From NCBI GenBank assembly GCA_944390045.1, contig CALXOO010000009.1, positions 1 through 63,847 of the forward strand: a stretch of 63,847 nucleotides of DNA, in the 5' to 3' direction. This document shows positions 52,450 through 61,997 of this stretch, in pieces (position 1 is the first letter of the stretch; each line of letters opens with the position of its first letter). Under the pieces are notes generated by a model. It was not told the DNA's origin, searched no databases, and saw only the letters and a program-made list of their open reading frames with translations. The translations under genes and the position numbers were made by a program. The stretch comes from an uncultured Spirochaetales bacterium (lineage in GTDB: Bacteria; Spirochaetota; Spirochaetia; Sphaerochaetales; Sphaerochaetaceae).

Positions 52450-53478
52450 TCAGGATTCCTGATCCGGACAGTTGGCCCTGAGAACAAGACGGGGTGCGAT
52501 GAAATAGGACTTGAGACTCTCCTTTCCGAAGAGGTCTTCAAGCACAAGCTTGAGCGCCATATAGCCGAGTTTCTCAGGACGTTTGTCAATGATCGCATCA
52601 AGCTGTCCCCTGCGGATGGCGTTGCGGCTTTCCTGGAAAAGCTCGCTCCCGATGAAGACGCCGATCTTTTTCGCCCCCAGGCAGGACAGTACCCGTGCGG
52701 TCTGTCTTGCACTTGTCGCATAGATGGCAACTGGATCCTCCGCCAGAAGCTGCCTGATCCGGTCACAGTTATCCCCAAGCAGAGGAGATGAAATGTCGAT
52801 GACATCCAGATCATTTCTGCGTCTGGATATCTCTTCCTTCGCAGCCCTGGCGATCTCATCGCCTCCTGCCATCAGTCTGCTGAGCAGATACACCCTGCCG
52901 CTTGAGTGGCACATCTTGGATATCAGCTCTCCGGCAAGAGCTCCTGCCACAGTGTTGGCACAGCCCACAGTCGGGATGTCAGAAGCGGCTGGATTGTTTT
53001 CAATGAACATGATCGAGCAGCCTGTGGCCATTATCTTCGAGAAAAGGGCTCTCTGCGCTTCAGAGGCGGAGATGATATGGGCGATCAGCCCGTCGAAGTG
53101 GCCTTCCCTGCCCTGGGCAATCTCCTTCAGGATCTCGTCCAGATCCGCATCGCTGTTGAAATAGTACTCCCTGTAGTCAATCCTGTATTGCCTGTAATCA
53201 TTCTTGCACTTCTCATACCCGTCCCTGATCCTGTCAGTGAACATGCGACTGGTGGAGTCACTTTCCATCATGATGGAGGCGATGCGCAGACCCTTTCCCA
53301 TGAGTCTCGCTTCATAATAGTTGAACCTGTAGCCATCCTCCATTGCTATTGCGATTATCTTCTCGCGCATGGCATCAGAGCAGTCCTTCTTACCTGTCAG
53401 GGCCCTGTGGACGGTGGTTATCGAAACACCCGCCTTCGCCGCTATGCTCTTGAGACTGGCCGTGTTCTTCTGGTCCAT
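52450..53478 (-). CDS. LacI-family transcriptional regulator
   Basis: The 342-residue product has an N-terminal LacI helix-turn-helix (LKSIAAKAGVSITTVHRALTGKK, about residues 9-31) and a periplasmic-binding-protein-like ligand domain (about 60-335), so it should respond to a sugar or related small molecule. ATG 53478 follows GGAGG by 4 nt. The frame's earlier ATG lies inside the operator region. A perfect palindrome, GTTTGTTAACAAAC, lies 19 bp upstream and overlaps the expected transcription start, suggesting autorepression. Targets are unknown. The lacL/lacM pair at the right edge is 8 kb away, and no copy of the palindrome was seen near it. Confidence 0.9.
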   Translation of the reverse strand: MDQKNTASLKSIAAKAGVSITTVHRALTGKKDCSDAMREKIIAIAMEDGYRFNYYEARLMGKGLRIASIMMESDSTSRMFTDRIRDGYEKCKNDYRQYRIDYREYYFNSDADLDEILKEIAQGREGHFDGLIAHIISASEAQRALFSKIMATGCSIMFIENNPAASDIPTVGCANTVAGALAGELISKMCHSSGRVYLLSRLMAGGDEIARAAKEEISRRRNDLDVIDISSPLLGDNCDRIRQLLAEDPVAIYATSARQTARVLSCLGAKKIGVFIGSELFQESRNAIRRGQLDAIIDKRPEKLGYMALKLVLEDLFGKESLKSYFIAPRLVLRANCPDQES

Positions 53479-53496
53479 CGATCCTCCATATTGTTT

Positions 53497-53510
53497 GTTT
53501 GTTAACAAAC
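53497..53510. promoter_or_regulatory. Perfect 14-bp palindrome, probable LacI-type autoregulatory operator
   Basis: GTTTGTTAACAAAC is exactly self-complementary and sits from about +2 to +15 of the regulator's own predicted transcript. Confidence 0.65.
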
Positions 53511-53513
53511 CTT

Positions 53514-53542
53514 ATGTTAGAAATATAGAGTGGCAAGGTAAA
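53514..53542 (-). promoter_or_regulatory. Promoter of the LacI-family gene
   Basis: TTTACC (53542-53537), a 17-bp spacer and TAACAT (53519-53514), placed just upstream of the palindromic operator. Confidence 0.55.
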
Positions 53543-53580
53543 GAACTAAATCAACGTAATTTTTACGCTGTGATGATATG

Positions 53581-53611
53581 AAAAAAAACAGCTCCGGATA
53601 CAATCCGGAGC
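53581..53611 (-). terminator. Terminator of the V-ATPase operon
   Basis: Perfect 9-bp stem GCTCCGGAT-TGT-ATCCGGAGC (53611-53591) followed by TG and T8. It is one of the clearest terminators in the window. Confidence 0.92.
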
Positions 53612-53640
53612 CATTATGAAAGTCAGTTCTGCTGTCCGTA

Positions 53641-54078
53641 CTAGTTGAGAAGCAGCATGCAGAAAACCAGAGAGAACAGTGCGACTGTCTCAACGATACC
53701 GATGACGATGAAGTAGTTCGCAGTACCCTTTCCTGTCTCGGCCAGGGCATCGCAGCTGGCCACGGCGACCTTGCCCTGCATATAGGCAGAGAAGCCGATC
53801 GCGGCACCGCCGAAGACTCCGACACAGAGGGCCATGAGCCAGTTGCTCGACTCGAGATAGGCACTCCTGATGAAGTTCATCAGCAGGAAGCCGTAGATCG
53901 TCTGAGTGAGGGGTGCACCTGCAAATGCGACCATGATGAATGATGCGGGACGTCCTTCGGCATAGCACTTCTTCCATCCGCCGACAGCAGCCTGTGAGGC
54001 GATTCCCGTTCCGATACCAGATCCCAGTGCGGCGAGGCAGAGGGCGCAGGCCATGCCAAGATAAGCCAGATTTGTCAT
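53641..54078 (-). CDS. atpK: V-type ATPase subunit K (membrane rotor), Na+-type signature
   Basis: The 145-residue product has four membrane helices made of two hairpins, the V-type 16-kDa rotor subunit. The ion-carrying Glu is E130 in GIVETVALF. Residues T58, Q59, Y62 (PLTQTIYG) and Q101 (MQGKVA) align with T64, Q65, Y68 and Q110 of Enterococcus hirae NtpK, whose E139 corresponds to E130. These are its Na+ ligands, so a Na+-coupled enzyme is likely. It overlaps atpI by 4 bp and is last in the operon before a strong terminator. Confidence 0.94.
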   Translation of the reverse strand: MTNLAYLGMACALCLAALGSGIGTGIASQAAVGGWKKCYAEGRPASFIMVAFAGAPLTQTIYGFLLMNFIRSAYLESSNWLMALCVGVFGGAAIGFSAYMQGKVAVASCDALAETGKGTANYFIVIGIVETVALFSLVFCMLLLN

Positions 54079-55940
54079 TTTACAACTCCTTGTTCTGTTT
54101 CATTTGCAGTCTCAACCGTTTCCCTGAACGGCTCATATTTGTATCCTGTCCACTCCATCGAGAGCTGACCGGAGAATTCCAGAAGGTTCAGCCGTACGCC
54201 GTGCACGACCACTGACAGCAGGCCCATGACCAGGTTGAGCGCGGTTCCGAGCACTGCTATGACGGCTCCGAAGACGGGACCGGCCATTCCTGCCATGTTA
54301 TTGAAGCTCTGTGCGATGGCAAGGGATGCCATGCCGACAGCGAAAAGCCTGATATAGCTCATGATGTTGCTGAAGCAGCTCACCGTATCTAGGAAGCTTG
54401 TGAAGAAGCCGCCCAGTCCGCTCTTGAGGCCGCTTGCGAAGCTCTTTCCCGGCTCCTGACTGCCGAAGATGACTACCAGGAGGAAACCGGCGGCAACCCC
54501 TGCGATGACGATGGTGAAGTCTACACTTGCACCTATGACAAGGTACAGTGCCATCATGTAGAGCACTATCACGTCAATCAGCCAGCCTATGTCGCCAAGG
54601 AGCGAAAGATCACGCTTTGGAATCTTGTGAACCACATTCAGCACACAGGCCAGACCAAGCTGACTCGCACCCAGGATGAAGCAGAGCTCCATCACATTGT
54701 TCTGCGCGAAGACACTCTCTATGCCGTACAGCTCCATCGAGTAGTTGCATATCGACGGGATGATGAACGACTGGAGGAAGGGGAACTTCTGGAGGATTGT
54801 CAGTGATCCGAACCAGGTTCCCGTGACCGCGCCGTAGACTATCGTGGTGGCGGAGAGCACATACAGCAGTATGTTGATGTCAGAACATTTCCTGCTCCTG
54901 ATGTTCATCACAATCGCGATGATGAGGAAGATCAGGCCGTATCCGGCATCGCCGATGATCATCGCGAAGAAGATCGAGAAGAAGATCAGGAACCACAGTG
55001 AGATATCATACTCCCTGTATCCTGGAACGGTTCCTAGAATGTCGTAAATCGGCTGCATGATTCTCACCAGTCCCCTGTACTTCAGTCTGGTGGGAGGATT
55101 GTCATCCTCACTGATGCTGTCAATCATGTAGGCCCAGTGCTGGGTACGTGCGAGAGTCCTGAAATCCTCCACCCTGCATTCCGGCACATAACCGGACAGC
55201 AGAGTTATGAGCCCGGCTTCCCGCCGGCTGGTCGCCCTGACACACTCGTACTGGGCTTCCTGGTCCAGCTGCCTCAGGCGCAGGGCGTAGGCATCGAGGT
55301 ACTTTGCCGCTCCGGCAAGCTTCCCTGAGGATGAGGATATCACGCCGTCCAGCCGCCCGGCCTCACGCCTCAGTTCTGTCAGGCTCCTGTCAGGAAGAAT
55401 GAATTCCCGGGCGCTGACAGAGGCAGGCATGGCGGAGTTGACTGTGGCGACAGCCTCTGATCCGTTAAGCTGTCCAAGCCGGATGAAAGAGAATGAGTCA
55501 TCGTCCTTGACCGCATCAAGCACTTTCCGGTCAACTGTGTAAAAACGCAGGGCACAGCCCTTGGAGGCAAGTTCCATGACGCTGTCCGGGTCAAAGTCTC
55601 CCCAGGATTCTATCCTGCTGATCTCGCCCTGGATCCTCAGTTTCTCGCTGACAGCGGCCGATGATTCGGCAATGGCCTTCTCGAGACTCTCATGAAGGGA
55701 CTCGAAGTCCGTACCTGTCAGTTTTTCCTGTGCACATTTCGCACCCTTTCCGGCCTCATCACTGACTGCGTTCATCACAGTCATCAGTGACTTGGCCCTG
55801 GCAGCAATGCGCTGTGAGGCCTCACAGCTGGCAGCCATCTGCCGGATGTGGACAATCCCCGCTTTACGCAGGGCATGCAGCATCCTGTCCTCTTCTCCGC
55901 TGAGGGCCGCGATTGTGACTGAATACATTGTCTCTATCAT
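54075..55940 (-). CDS. atpI: V-type ATPase subunit I (a-subunit, stator and ion channel)
   Basis: The 621-residue product has an N-terminal cytoplasmic coiled-coil region (about 1-310) and a C-terminal membrane domain with about seven helices (about 330-610). The segment SYIRLFAVGMASLAIAQSFN contains the essential Arg that faces the rotor Glu. It overlaps atpD and atpK by 4 bp on each side. It forms the ion path with the K ring. Confidence 0.94.
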   Translation of the reverse strand: MIETMYSVTIAALSGEEDRMLHALRKAGIVHIRQMAASCEASQRIAARAKSLMTVMNAVSDEAGKGAKCAQEKLTGTDFESLHESLEKAIAESSAAVSEKLRIQGEISRIESWGDFDPDSVMELASKGCALRFYTVDRKVLDAVKDDDSFSFIRLGQLNGSEAVATVNSAMPASVSAREFILPDRSLTELRREAGRLDGVISSSSGKLAGAAKYLDAYALRLRQLDQEAQYECVRATSRREAGLITLLSGYVPECRVEDFRTLARTQHWAYMIDSISEDDNPPTRLKYRGLVRIMQPIYDILGTVPGYREYDISLWFLIFFSIFFAMIIGDAGYGLIFLIIAIVMNIRSRKCSDINILLYVLSATTIVYGAVTGTWFGSLTILQKFPFLQSFIIPSICNYSMELYGIESVFAQNNVMELCFILGASQLGLACVLNVVHKIPKRDLSLLGDIGWLIDVIVLYMMALYLVIGASVDFTIVIAGVAAGFLLVVIFGSQEPGKSFASGLKSGLGGFFTSFLDTVSCFSNIMSYIRLFAVGMASLAIAQSFNNMAGMAGPVFGAVIAVLGTALNLVMGLLSVVVHGVRLNLLEFSGQLSMEWTGYKYEPFRETVETANETEQGVVK

Positions 55941-56551
55941 TCAAGCCCCCTTGTCAGCTTGCGCTTCGCGATTTTGCCGCGTACGACAGCACTGGTGTCC
56001 TGGTCTCCAAGATAGATGCCTATCTTCCTTATATTCTCCTTCGCCTCAGGTATCTTGACCTTCTCGAAGAGGTTGACGCGCTGGCTCGTGGTCCTCAGCT
56101 CCCGGGAAAGCAGATCGATCTGCTCCTGCAGCGTCTTGATGACCGCATCATAGCGGCTGCACTCCCTGAGCATCCTGACTCCGCTGTCCACCCAGAGAGG
56201 ATAGCGGCGCAGGTCATAAGGCACATCCTTGAATGTGAGATCCTTGAAGACCGGGATCTCGACGCCGGCTATGTTGCCCCTGCCCTTCTCTATCCTGTCT
56301 ATGCGCACAAGAGACAGTATGTCTTCATCCTTGAAGAGTGCGTTCTCACCATAGACTGCTATCCAGGGCTCAAGCGACTTGACAAGCTCAGCCTGGCTCC
56401 TTCTCGCCTCCTCGATGCGGGCCTCGACCTGACGGATGCAGATCTGCAGCTGCTGTTTCTTCAGCTGCAGTGTCGGCAGATAGCGGTTGAACTGCTTCAG
56501 CGCATCTTTCTGCTTCTTCTGCTCATTCTTGGTCAGTTTCACAGACGCCAC
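55937..56551 (-). CDS. atpD: V-type ATPase subunit D (central stalk)
   Basis: The 204-residue product is mostly two long helices (coiled coil at about 10-75 and 150-185, e.g. LKKQQLQICIRQVEARIEEARR), the rotor shaft inside the A3B3 ring. I use GTG 56551 (VASVKLTKNEQKK) because AAGGAGG lies 6 nt upstream and the preceding frame lies inside atpB. A second GTG at 56542 is possible. It begins 1 bp after the atpB stop and overlaps atpI by 4 bp. Confidence 0.9.
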   Translation of the reverse strand: MASVKLTKNEQKKQKDALKQFNRYLPTLQLKKQQLQICIRQVEARIEEARRSQAELVKSLEPWIAVYGENALFKDEDILSLVRIDRIEKGRGNIAGVEIPVFKDLTFKDVPYDLRRYPLWVDSGVRMLRECSRYDAVIKTLQEQIDLLSRELRTTSQRVNLFEKVKIPEAKENIRKIGIYLGDQDTSAVVRGKIAKRKLTRGLE

Positions 56552-56552
56552 T

Positions 56553-57851
56553 TCAAGCCTCCTTGGGCCAATAGCGCTCCACGAGCTCGCTCTTGAGCCC
56601 GGTCTCGTTCTTCTCAAAGCACTTGCTGAGTATGGACCAGCCTCTGTCCAGGGCCTCTTCAAGCGGTATGTTCACGGACAGATCCATCATGCCGCGCTCG
56701 AACAGGTCTCCATACTTCAGGAGTTTCTCATCCCAGTCAGTCATGACAAAGCCCATGGACTTCTTCTCTACAGTGTCCTTATAGGCGGCATAGAGCTTGA
56801 TCATCGCGTCCATCAGCGAGCGGTGATCATCACGGGTCCCGGCATTCACCTGCTGCTTGAGTCTGGAAAGGGATCCGAATGGCTCGATATGGCCGTTTCT
56901 CAGATAAAACTGCCCCTCTGTGATATATCCGGTGTTGTCCGGAACAGGATGCGTGACATCATCGCCCGGCATCGTCGTCACGGCAAGGATCGTCAGTGAT
57001 CCTGCTCCGTCGAAGTCGACCGCCTTCTCATAGCGGCTGGCAAGTGTCGAGTACAGGTCTCCCGGGTAGCCGCGGTTAGATGGCACCTGGTCCATGGTGA
57101 TGGCCATTTCCTTCTGCGCATCACAGTAGTTGGTCATGTCTGTCAGCAGGCAGAGGACCCGCTTGCCGTCAAGAGCGAAGCGCTCTGCGACAGCCAGCGC
57201 CAGGTCAGGAACCAGGGTGCACTCAACTGTCGGGTCGCTTGCAGTGTGGATGAACATTATCGTGTGACTCATCGCACCGCTCTTCTCAAGCGTATCCCTG
57301 AAGTAAAGGTAATCATCATACTTCAGTCCCATTCCACCCAGCACAATCAGATCGACCTCGGCCTGCATCGCGATGCGGGCCAGAAGCTGGTTGTAGGGCT
57401 CGCCGGAGACAGAGAAGATCGGAAGTTTCTGGCTCTCGACAAGAGTGTTGAACATGTCGATCATCGGAATGCCCGTCCTGACCATCCTGCGGGGAATGAT
57501 TCTCTTTGACGGATTGACTGAAGGCCCTGCGATCTCAATCATGTTCTCATCCAGTGCCGGTCCGTTGTCACGCGGACGTCCGGAACCGTCAAAGACACGT
57601 CCGAACAGCGCCTCTGAGTAGCTGACCATCATCGGATGAGAGAGGAAGCGCACGCTGTCTCCGGTACTCACACCCTGCGTGCCGGAGAACACCTGCAGCG
57701 ACACAAGGTCGTGATCCAGCTTTATGACATTCGCATAGCCCGTTCCGGAGGCCGTGGACACTTGTGCCAGATCGCCGTTCCTGACACCGCTGGCGCGCAC
57801 GGTGATCACGTTGCCCACAATGCTCTCAATTTTCGTATATACCTTCTGCAT
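56553..57851 (-). CDS. atpB: V-type ATPase subunit B
   Basis: Non-catalytic nucleotide-binding subunit of the A3B3 head. The product is 432 residues with [30 protein letters not shown] in place of a Walker A loop, and [21 protein letters not shown]. It ends YWPKEA. This degenerate P-loop is what separates B from A. It starts 2 bp after the atpA stop. Confidence 0.96.
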   Translation of the reverse strand: MQKVYTKIESIVGNVITVRASGVRNGDLAQVSTASGTGYANVIKLDHDLVSLQVFSGTQGVSTGDSVRFLSHPMMVSYSEALFGRVFDGSGRPRDNGPALDENMIEIAGPSVNPSKRIIPRRMVRTGIPMIDMFNTLVESQKLPIFSVSGEPYNQLLARIAMQAEVDLIVLGGMGLKYDDYLYFRDTLEKSGAMSHTIMFIHTASDPTVECTLVPDLALAVAERFALDGKRVLCLLTDMTNYCDAQKEMAITMDQVPSNRGYPGDLYSTLASRYEKAVDFDGAGSLTILAVTTMPGDDVTHPVPDNTGYITEGQFYLRNGHIEPFGSLSRLKQQVNAGTRDDHRSLMDAMIKLYAAYKDTVEKKSMGFVMTDWDEKLLKYGDLFERGMMDLSVNIPLEEALDRGWSILSKCFEKNETGLKSELVERYWPKEA

Positions 57852-57853
57852 AA

Positions 57854-59581
57854 TCAGCTCCTAACCTTCGCCTTGTAGATGGAAACGAGACTGTCACGGT
57901 AGTCACCGTACCTGTCGTCATCAGCAGCAATGCCGTTCCAGTCGAGGAATGCCTGCCTGACCTGGCTGAAGAAGCTTCTGGCCTCGCTCTTGTCGGCAAG
58001 ATCGAACTCACTTGTCAGAATGTCATAGAGGATTCCGAAGCTCTCCTCCTGACGCTGGGGCGGCACTGCGTAGTCCACTGGATCAAATGAGTTCTGCTGG
58101 AGATAGACAGAGTCAAGCAGCTCACCCTTCTGGTATATGATGTAATCCTCGAGGCTCGTGCCCTCCTCACCGACGACCTTCATCATCTGGCTGACCTCAT
58201 TGCCGTGCTCAAGAATGCCGTAAGCCTTTGCGACCTTTTCTCCATCCAGGATTCCCCTGTACTTGGACCAGGAGTCAAGCGGATCGATTGCAGGATACTT
58301 TCTGGCATCACTGCGCTCTCTCGACAGTCCGTGGAAGGCTCCGACGACTTTCAGCGTGGCCTGAGTCACGGGCTCCTCAAAGTTGCCGCCTGCGGGAGAG
58401 ACTGTTCCTCCAATGGTCACGGACGCGGTCCTTCCGTCCTTCAGACGGACCCTGCCGGCCCTCTCATAGAACTCGGCGATCCTGGACTCAAGATATGCGG
58501 GGAATGCCTCCTCGCCGGGGATTTCCTCAAGCCTTCCGCTCATCTCCCTCATGGCCTGGGCCCAGCGGGAAGTCGAGTCAGCAAGCAGCAGGACATCAAG
58601 TCCCATGCTCCTGTAGTACTCGGCAAGTGTCGCAGCAGTGTATACGGAGGCCTCTCTCGCGGCAACAGGCATAGATGACGTGTTGCAGATTATTATCGTC
58701 CTCTCCATCAGGGACCTGCCTGTCCTGGGGTCTATCAGCTCAGGGAACTCCTTGAGCACCTCAACGACCTCACCTGCCCTTTCTCCGCATGCGGCTATGA
58801 TGACTATGTCCACATCGGCATTCCGGCTTGTCAGGTGCTGCAGGACGGTCTTTCCTGCTCCGAACGGGCCCGGTGTGCAGTATGTACCTCCCTTGGCAAC
58901 CGGAAGGAATGTATCGATTATGCGGATCTTTGTGACCATGGGCTCTGAAGGCATGAGACGCTCGGCATAGCACCTGATCGCCTTCTTGACCGGCCACTGG
59001 AAGACCATTGAGAGTGACTTCCTGACGCCCTTTGAATTGACCAGGACAGCGATTTCGCTCCTGACATTGTAGACTCCGGCAGGAACGATCGAATCAACCT
59101 TCCACTCGCCCTCGAGGTCGAAGGGGACCATGATCTGATGAGTGAAGGCGCCTTCTGGAACAGTGCCGAGCGTGTCGCCGGCCGTAAGCACATCTCCGGC
59201 CTTCGCAAGCGGAGTGAAGTCCCAGTCCCTGTCAGGGATCGCATTCAGATAGACACCGCGCTGAAGGAAGTAGCCGCACTGCCTGGCGAGATCATCCAGC
59301 GGGTTCTGCAGACCATCGTAGACCTGGCTGAGAAGTCCGGGCCCCAGCTCTACAGACAGCAGGCTGCCGGTGAACTCGACCTCATCGCCCACTGCGACGC
59401 CGCCCGTCATCTCATAGACCTGCATGCTGGCCGTGTCATTCTTGATTCTGATGACTTCGCTTTTCAGGCGGGATGGACCTGTATGGATGTAGGCCACCTC
59501 ATTTTTCGTTATGCTGCCCTCAAACTGGACATCAACCATGTTGCCGTTTACAGCGACGACATGTCCCTTGTTCTTTTCCAT
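57854..59581 (-). CDS. atpA: V-type ATPase catalytic subunit A
   Basis: Catalytic subunit that hydrolyses or makes ATP. The product is 575 residues. Walker A GPFGAGKT is at 238-245 and the catalytic Glu lies in CGERAGEV. The A-type insertion of about 90 residues precedes the P-loop, and [17 protein letters not shown] is conserved downstream. Order E-DUF2764-A-B-D-I-K. It is separated from the DUF2764 gene by 12 bp. Confidence 0.97.
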   Translation of the reverse strand: MEKNKGHVVAVNGNMVDVQFEGSITKNEVAYIHTGPSRLKSEVIRIKNDTASMQVYEMTGGVAVGDEVEFTGSLLSVELGPGLLSQVYDGLQNPLDDLARQCGYFLQRGVYLNAIPDRDWDFTPLAKAGDVLTAGDTLGTVPEGAFTHQIMVPFDLEGEWKVDSIVPAGVYNVRSEIAVLVNSKGVRKSLSMVFQWPVKKAIRCYAERLMPSEPMVTKIRIIDTFLPVAKGGTYCTPGPFGAGKTVLQHLTSRNADVDIVIIAACGERAGEVVEVLKEFPELIDPRTGRSLMERTIIICNTSSMPVAAREASVYTAATLAEYYRSMGLDVLLLADSTSRWAQAMREMSGRLEEIPGEEAFPAYLESRIAEFYERAGRVRLKDGRTASVTIGGTVSPAGGNFEEPVTQATLKVVGAFHGLSRERSDARKYPAIDPLDSWSKYRGILDGEKVAKAYGILEHGNEVSQMMKVVGEEGTSLEDYIIYQKGELLDSVYLQQNSFDPVDYAVPPQRQEESFGILYDILTSEFDLADKSEARSFFSQVRQAFLDWNGIAADDDRYGDYRDSLVSIYKAKVRS

Positions 59582-59593
59582 ATCTTTTGTCCC

Positions 59594-60133
59594 TTATGAA
59601 AATATTTCCTTTCGAAGCTGGCTGGTGAGTCTTTCGAACTCCTCACTTCCCCTTTCCCTCGTGAAAGCGGACCTGCGTGAAAGCAGGGAAAGCTTGAGCG
59701 CATAGCACACCAGGAAGGTCAGGTCCCAGCGGTGACCAGAACCGACGTTTCTGTCCAGAAAGTCAAAACGCAGCCGCAGAAGCAGTTCCTCCGCCTCAAG
59801 CGGATTGCATTCACTGACCGCCCTGCGGACTGCCTGCTGAATGAAGGCCGTCTTCTCGCCGTCATTGCGGTATTCCTGCTCATCCAGTCCCAGGGCACGG
59901 GCCCTCTCCTCTGTCAATGCCCTGTCCAGCATTGTGCTGAAACGGCTGTAGGCCTCGACAAAGCGGTTGCCCTTCACGACGCCGTCACCCTTCACCACCG
60001 TGACCAGCGTCCGGTAATCCCTTGCGCTGATATGTGTGCGGCAGAGGCCCAGAAACTCGTCAACGGACATGAAACTTCCGCTGTCAGGCCTTATGCCGGG
60101 GAGAGTCGGGATGAAATAATAGTAATTGGCCAT
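59594..60133 (-). CDS. DUF2764 family protein of the V-ATPase operon
   Basis: The 179-residue, mostly helical protein begins MANYYYFIPTLPGI, as DUF2764 members do, and lacks membrane segments. Such genes lie between atpE and atpA in spirochaete and Bacteroidetes V-ATPase operons. Subunits C and F/G are not encoded here, so it may act as a distant central-stalk or peripheral-stalk part, but that is inference. It lies 10 bp after atpE. Confidence 0.85.
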   Translation of the reverse strand: MANYYYFIPTLPGIRPDSGSFMSVDEFLGLCRTHISARDYRTLVTVVKGDGVVKGNRFVEAYSRFSTMLDRALTEERARALGLDEQEYRNDGEKTAFIQQAVRRAVSECNPLEAEELLLRLRFDFLDRNVGSGHRWDLTFLVCYALKLSLLSRRSAFTRERGSEEFERLTSQLRKEIFS

Positions 60134-60143
60134 CGCCCTTCCC

Positions 60144-60728
60144 TCAATCGAAGATTTCCGCCTTCACGGCCTGACTGAGATGGGGCCTGAGCACCGCGGC
60201 GATCTGATCGGCACTCAGATCAATGTAGCCGGATCCGTCCTTTGACACGATGTGGAGCCCCTCATAGCCATCACCGACCGTGATTCCGCTGCCTGAGACG
60301 AGGCGGTCACGGAGCTGGCTCTTCAGCGCTGCAGCGATCTTCTGCGCATCAGGACCCGAGATCTCGAAATCCACATCGCCGGTACACTTCTCCCCCGCAC
60401 GGAGCACGAGCTGGGAGAGTAGCTTCTCATCCATCGCAGCGGCGATGTCAGCCGAGAGAATGCCGGCCAGCAGCTTTTCAATTGAGGCCTTGAGTGAGAG
60501 CGAGACGTCCCTGGCTGCCTGGCTGAGAGAAGCCCTTGCGCTCTGGTTTCTCAGCTCGCATTCCTTAGTCGCGTCCTCTATCATCTTGGACGCATTTGCC
60601 CTGGCCTCCGCGATGATCCTGTCGGCCTCCTTCTGGGCCTTTGAGATTATCGAATCACGTTCCCTGTTGGCCTCATCGATCCCTTCTTTCCTGATGGAAT
60701 CGACCAAATCCTGAATCTGCTGTTCCAT
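60144..60728 (-). CDS. atpE: V-type ATPase subunit E (peripheral stalk)
   Basis: The 194-residue product has an N-terminal long helix with AKQEA-type repeats (SIRKEGIDEANRERDSIISKAQKEADRIIAEARA, about 12-50) and a C-terminal alpha/beta domain ending GSGYIDLSADQIAAVLRPHLSQAV. It links the catalytic head to the stator. SD AAGGA precedes ATG 60728 and a TATAAT promoter lies 39 bp upstream. First gene of the operon. Confidence 0.88.
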   Translation of the reverse strand: MEQQIQDLVDSIRKEGIDEANRERDSIISKAQKEADRIIAEARANASKMIEDATKECELRNQSARASLSQAARDVSLSLKASIEKLLAGILSADIAAAMDEKLLSQLVLRAGEKCTGDVDFEISGPDAQKIAAALKSQLRDRLVSGSGITVGDGYEGLHIVSKDGSGYIDLSADQIAAVLRPHLSQAVKAEIFD

Positions 60729-60766
60729 ACATAAATCCTTTTTTCCGGCTTGCGCCTATGAAAGTG

Positions 60767-60795
60767 ATTATAGTAAACAACAGTGAAAAAGTGAA
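60767..60795 (-). promoter_or_regulatory. V-ATPase operon promoter
   Basis: TTCACT (60795-60790), a 17-bp spacer and a perfect TATAAT (60772-60767). It predicts a leader of roughly 30 nt. Confidence 0.75.
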
Positions 60796-61025
60796 ACGAA
60801 ATCTCAAAAGAATTGATTTTTCATGCTTAATCTTCCTTCATTCACAATAAACATATTTACAGAACATCAAATACCTGAATTCAGATTAATAATATGAATA
60901 TTGTATACAGACAGGGCTCTTAACCGGCGGCATTATATTTCTGAATGGTCCGTGCATGATCTTTTTGACCGGTACTGACTTTCCTGACGGACTGCCTCCC
61001 CTGGCAGTTTAAATCACAAAAGATG
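60796..61025. other. AT-rich intergenic stretch with an orphan hairpin
   Basis: No gene is apparent between the V-ATPase promoter and the lacM terminator. The stretch is AT-rich. ACTGCC-TCCCCT-GGCAGT (60991-61008) forms a perfect 6-bp stem followed by TTTAAAT on the plus strand, where no protein gene precedes it. It could end a short untranslated RNA, but no convincing promoter was found. Confidence 0.35.
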
Positions 61026-61060
61026 AAAAACCTCCGCATACCACTGAGGCTGGCGGAGGT
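61026..61060 (-). terminator. Terminator of lacL-lacM
   Basis: Minus-strand ACCTCCGC (61060-61053) / GCGGAGGT (61037-61030) with a 15-nt loop, then TTTTTCATCTTTT. Confidence 0.82.
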
Positions 61061-61082
61061 CCGGCAGAAGGTATCCGGATTC

Positions 61083-61997
61083 TCAGATTATCCGGAATGA
61101 CATATGGTGATCCTGGGCCGGATCGATGTGACAGCAGTCTGAGACGTCACTGCCCCAGCTGTCTATGCCGCCGACACCGCGGAGTGCAGCGGCCACGGTC
61201 AGATATGTCCTCCTGTAAAGCGGCAGGTCAGCCGGGTGCCAGGCCATTTCCAGCTCCTGGGCGCTGTTCGGCAGCAGCGAGAAGCTGAAGGGCTCATCCT
61301 CCTGGCAGAGGACCAGGCTCTGGCCGGACACCTTAATCTCCAGTCTGTGTGTGCCCATGTGCATTCCATAGTCCTGTGCGACGGCATAGGGGCAGACCGG
61401 CACTGACTCCTGGACCCAGTGGCCCTCCTGTGCTCCGTAAAGCCTATCGGGATAGGTCTCTCCGGACAGTCCGTCCCATTCGAAGGAATCCAGTCTGAAA
61501 GGCAGGATGAACTTCATTCCGCACACAGGAAGCTCAGGCAGTCCCTCAGTTCCGCTGTACAGATAGTCGACAAGCAGCCCCTCTCTGTCCTCCTCCAGAG
61601 TATAGGTCACCGTGATCTCAGCCTGCGGCTGTGTGCAGGTAGACAGCAGGAAGCGGACAGAGACTTTCGATGCCCGGCGCAGCGGCGAATCAATGAGACT
61701 GTTGTTCATCGGGGCTATGAGGTCATCCCACCTCAGCAGCGTGCCGTCTGCCGTGACGCTGAAATTCTCCACATTGTAAAACAGGTCTGCACCCATCCAG
61801 AGGCAGGATCTCTTTGAGAAGCCGTTGCCCCTGTCGTTGTCAGTCGTTGCCCTCCAGAAGGCCGGAGATGGGCAGCGGTAGAGGAACTCAAAGCCATTTC
61901 TGGAAATGCTTTCCACTCCGCCGAGGTTATATGCGAAGATGTACCTTGTGTCACCTTTCAGGACACCAAGGGAGAGATCACCAAAGACGATTTCCAT
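61083..61997 (-). CDS. lacM: Beta-galactosidase small subunit (LacM type)
   Basis: The 304-residue product matches the C-terminal Bgal_small_N domain of GH2 beta-galactosidases: FGDLSLGVLKG, YRCPSPAFWRATTDNDRGNGF and the final HHMSFRII. It corresponds in length and start to LacM of Lactobacillus/Leuconostoc, the small partner of a LacL-LacM heterodimer. This domain completes the active site and contributes to metal binding. It begins 20 bp inside the end of lacL with GAGGGC upstream, an overlap like that of lactobacillar lacLM. A terminator follows 23 bp after the stop. Confidence 0.93.
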   Translation of the reverse strand: MEIVFGDLSLGVLKGDTRYIFAYNLGGVESISRNGFEFLYRCPSPAFWRATTDNDRGNGFSKRSCLWMGADLFYNVENFSVTADGTLLRWDDLIAPMNNSLIDSPLRRASKVSVRFLLSTCTQPQAEITVTYTLEEDREGLLVDYLYSGTEGLPELPVCGMKFILPFRLDSFEWDGLSGETYPDRLYGAQEGHWVQESVPVCPYAVAQDYGMHMGTHRLEIKVSGQSLVLCQEDEPFSFSLLPNSAQELEMAWHPADLPLYRRTYLTVAAALRGVGGIDSWGSDVSDCCHIDPAQDHHMSFRII

